64,000 bases of DNA from Kurthia zopfii (GTDB lineage: Bacteria > Bacillota > Bacilli > Bacillales_A > Planococcaceae). Made by a program: the position numbers and the translations under genes. Position 1 is the stretch's first letter. The number at the start of each line of letters is the position of its first letter. The notes under the pieces were generated by a model. It did no database searches. It saw nothing but the letters and a program-made list of their open reading frames with translations, and had not been told where the DNA came from. The stretch covers positions 62,001 through 126,000 of the forward strand of contig NZ_QFVS01000002.1 in NCBI RefSeq assembly GCF_003143955.1, in the 5' to 3' direction. This document shows positions 63,349 to 64,000 of the stretch, in pieces.

Positions 63349-63441
63349 TGGAGGAGGAAGAGGGATTCGAACCCCCGCGCGGTATGACCCGCCTGTTGGT
63401 TTTCAAGACCAATCCCTTCAGCCAGACTTGGGTATTCCTCC
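63349..63441 (-). tRNA. tRNA-Ser (TGA)
   Basis: 93 bases, long variable arm, loop CTTGAAA, acceptor GGAGGAA/TTCCTCC. The residue before the encoded CCA is U rather than the G73 usual for bacterial tRNA-Ser. The 83-base gap to tRNA-fMet holds only a 15-base direct repeat (63275-63289 and 63303-63317). Confidence 0.95.
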
Positions 63442-63463
63442 GTAATATAATATATAGTATCTT

Positions 63464-63540
63464 TGGTGGACCTTGCAGGACTCGAACCTGCGACCGGACG
63501 GTTATGAGCCGTCTGCTCTAACCAACTGAGCTAAAGGTCC
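63464..63540 (-). tRNA. tRNA-Ile2 (CAT, expected lysidine-modified)
   Basis: 77 bases, GGACCTT acceptor, loop CTCATAA. The body matches my memory of B. subtilis tRNA-Ile2, which reads AUA after TilS modification, rather than elongator Met. Confidence 0.85.
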
Positions 63541-63555
63541 TTTAGATTAATAGTA

Positions 63556-63629
63556 TGGCGGCCGAGGGGATCGAACCCCCGACCTCCCGGGTATGAACCG
63601 GACGCTCTAGCCAGCTGAGCTAGGCCGCC
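63556..63629 (-). tRNA. Elongator tRNA-Met (CAT)
   Basis: 74 bases, GGCGGCC acceptor, loop TTCATAC, discriminator A; CCA is not encoded (followed by TAC). Confidence 0.92.
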
Positions 63630-63656
63630 ATAATAATATTGGTTAAAGTTTTAAAT

Positions 63657-63732
63657 TGGTGGAGCCTAGCGGGATCGAACCGCTGACCTCCTGCGTGCAA
63701 GGCAGGCGCTCTCCCAGCTGAGCTAAGGCCCC
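63657..63732 (-). tRNA. tRNA-Ala (TGC)
   Basis: 76 bases, GGGGCCT acceptor with one G-U, loop CTTGCAC, CCA encoded. The usual G3-U70 identity pair of tRNA-Ala is present. Confidence 0.96.
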
Positions 63733-63771
63733 AATATAGTAATGGGTATTTGAAAATGGGTATTTTTTTAA

Positions 63772-63848
63772 TGGTCGGAATGACAGGATTCGAACCTGCG
63801 ACCCCTTGGTCCCAAACCAAGTGCTCTACCAAGCTGAGCTACATTCCG
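63772..63848 (-). tRNA. tRNA-Pro (TGG)
   Basis: 77 bases, CGGAATG acceptor, loop TTTGGGA, discriminator A, CCA encoded. Confidence 0.96.
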
Positions 63849-63854
63849 ATTTAG

Positions 63855-63931
<77 letters not shown>

Positions 63932-63970
63932 AAAAATAATATATTAAGTTACTTTAATTTTGAAATTAAA

Positions 63971-64000
63971 TGGTGCCGAGGGCCGGAATCGAACCGGCAC
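63971..64000 (-). tRNA. Partial tRNA-Leu (3' end only), probably TAA
   Basis: The 3' 30 bases, GTGCCGGTTCGATTCCGGCC then CTCGGCACCA, fit a Leu tRNA; gene order Leu(TAA)-Arg-Pro-Ala in the B. subtilis trnB array suggests the isoacceptor. The anticodon is outside the window. Confidence 0.75.

Overview
The window is about 64 kb of low-GC Firmicute chromosome with no plasmid, prophage or CRISPR content. Gene order and protein sequences point to a Bacillales bacterium outside the genus Bacillus, most likely Planococcaceae/Caryophanaceae (Kurthia, Rummeliibacillus, Lysinibacillus or Solibacillus type). The left two thirds follow the B. subtilis hemE–yhaA–ecs–hit–trpP–hpr–prsA–yhaMNO … hemZ … yheAB … bmrCD backbone, with local losses (no ecsC or yhaI beside their usual partners) and insertions. 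The genus is an inference.

Layout. 1-10 kb: hemE (partial, minus), the divergent hmoB-amidohydrolase pair, a luciferase-like monooxygenase, ecsAB, hit, a tryptophan transporter gene preceded by a TRAP-like triplet-repeat site, yhaH, the MarR-type regulator hpr/scoC, a DUF3267 membrane protein and prsA. 10-16 kb: yhaONM (nuclease/ATPase/exoribonuclease) and an enoyl-CoA hydratase. 16-20 kb: a T-box leader followed by a class V aminotransferase gene and serA, together a serine synthesis operon. 20-34 kb: two tandem oligopeptide permease operons on the minus strand plus a third, separately terminated, substrate-binding lipoprotein; CodY-like boxes lie upstream of all three oppA genes. 34-40 kb: DUF2785, hemZ, hemAT, yheA, yheB, yheE-like. 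40-48 kb: a heterodimeric ABC exporter (bmrCD-like), a CNNM-type transporter, a manganese-efflux-like CDF protein and an RsgA-type ribosome assembly GTPase. 48-61 kb: the yhcYZ-like two-component system, a DsbB/thioredoxin pair, DUF554, an aldo/keto reductase, a purine permease with a PurR-like operator, two HAD proteins, trmL, queG, a B3/4-domain protein, an S66 peptidase, tag and a divergent TetR/MATE pair with three operator copies. 61.5-62.1 kb: a gene-poor stretch with a transposase remnant and several inverted repeats. 62.1-64 kb: 19 tRNA genes (the last cut by the window edge), all on the minus strand.

How parts work together. Peptide uptake (two Opp systems), its likely regulators (CodY sites; ScoC encoded in the window), secretion folding (EcsAB, PrsA, BdbC-like) and serine/tryptophan control fit an amino-acid- and peptide-consuming, protein-secreting lifestyle. 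The most notable pattern is regulatory: the bmrCD-like exporter and the rsgA-like GTPase each have promoter – 27/28-codon leader ORF – intrinsic terminator – structural gene. This is the architecture of ribosome-mediated attenuation. It is established for bmrCD in B. subtilis; I do not know of it for an RsgA GTPase.

Coordinates of starts were adjusted by ribosome-binding-site position. Several genes use TTG or GTG starts. Family names rest on recognised motifs and remembered relatives; no database search was run.
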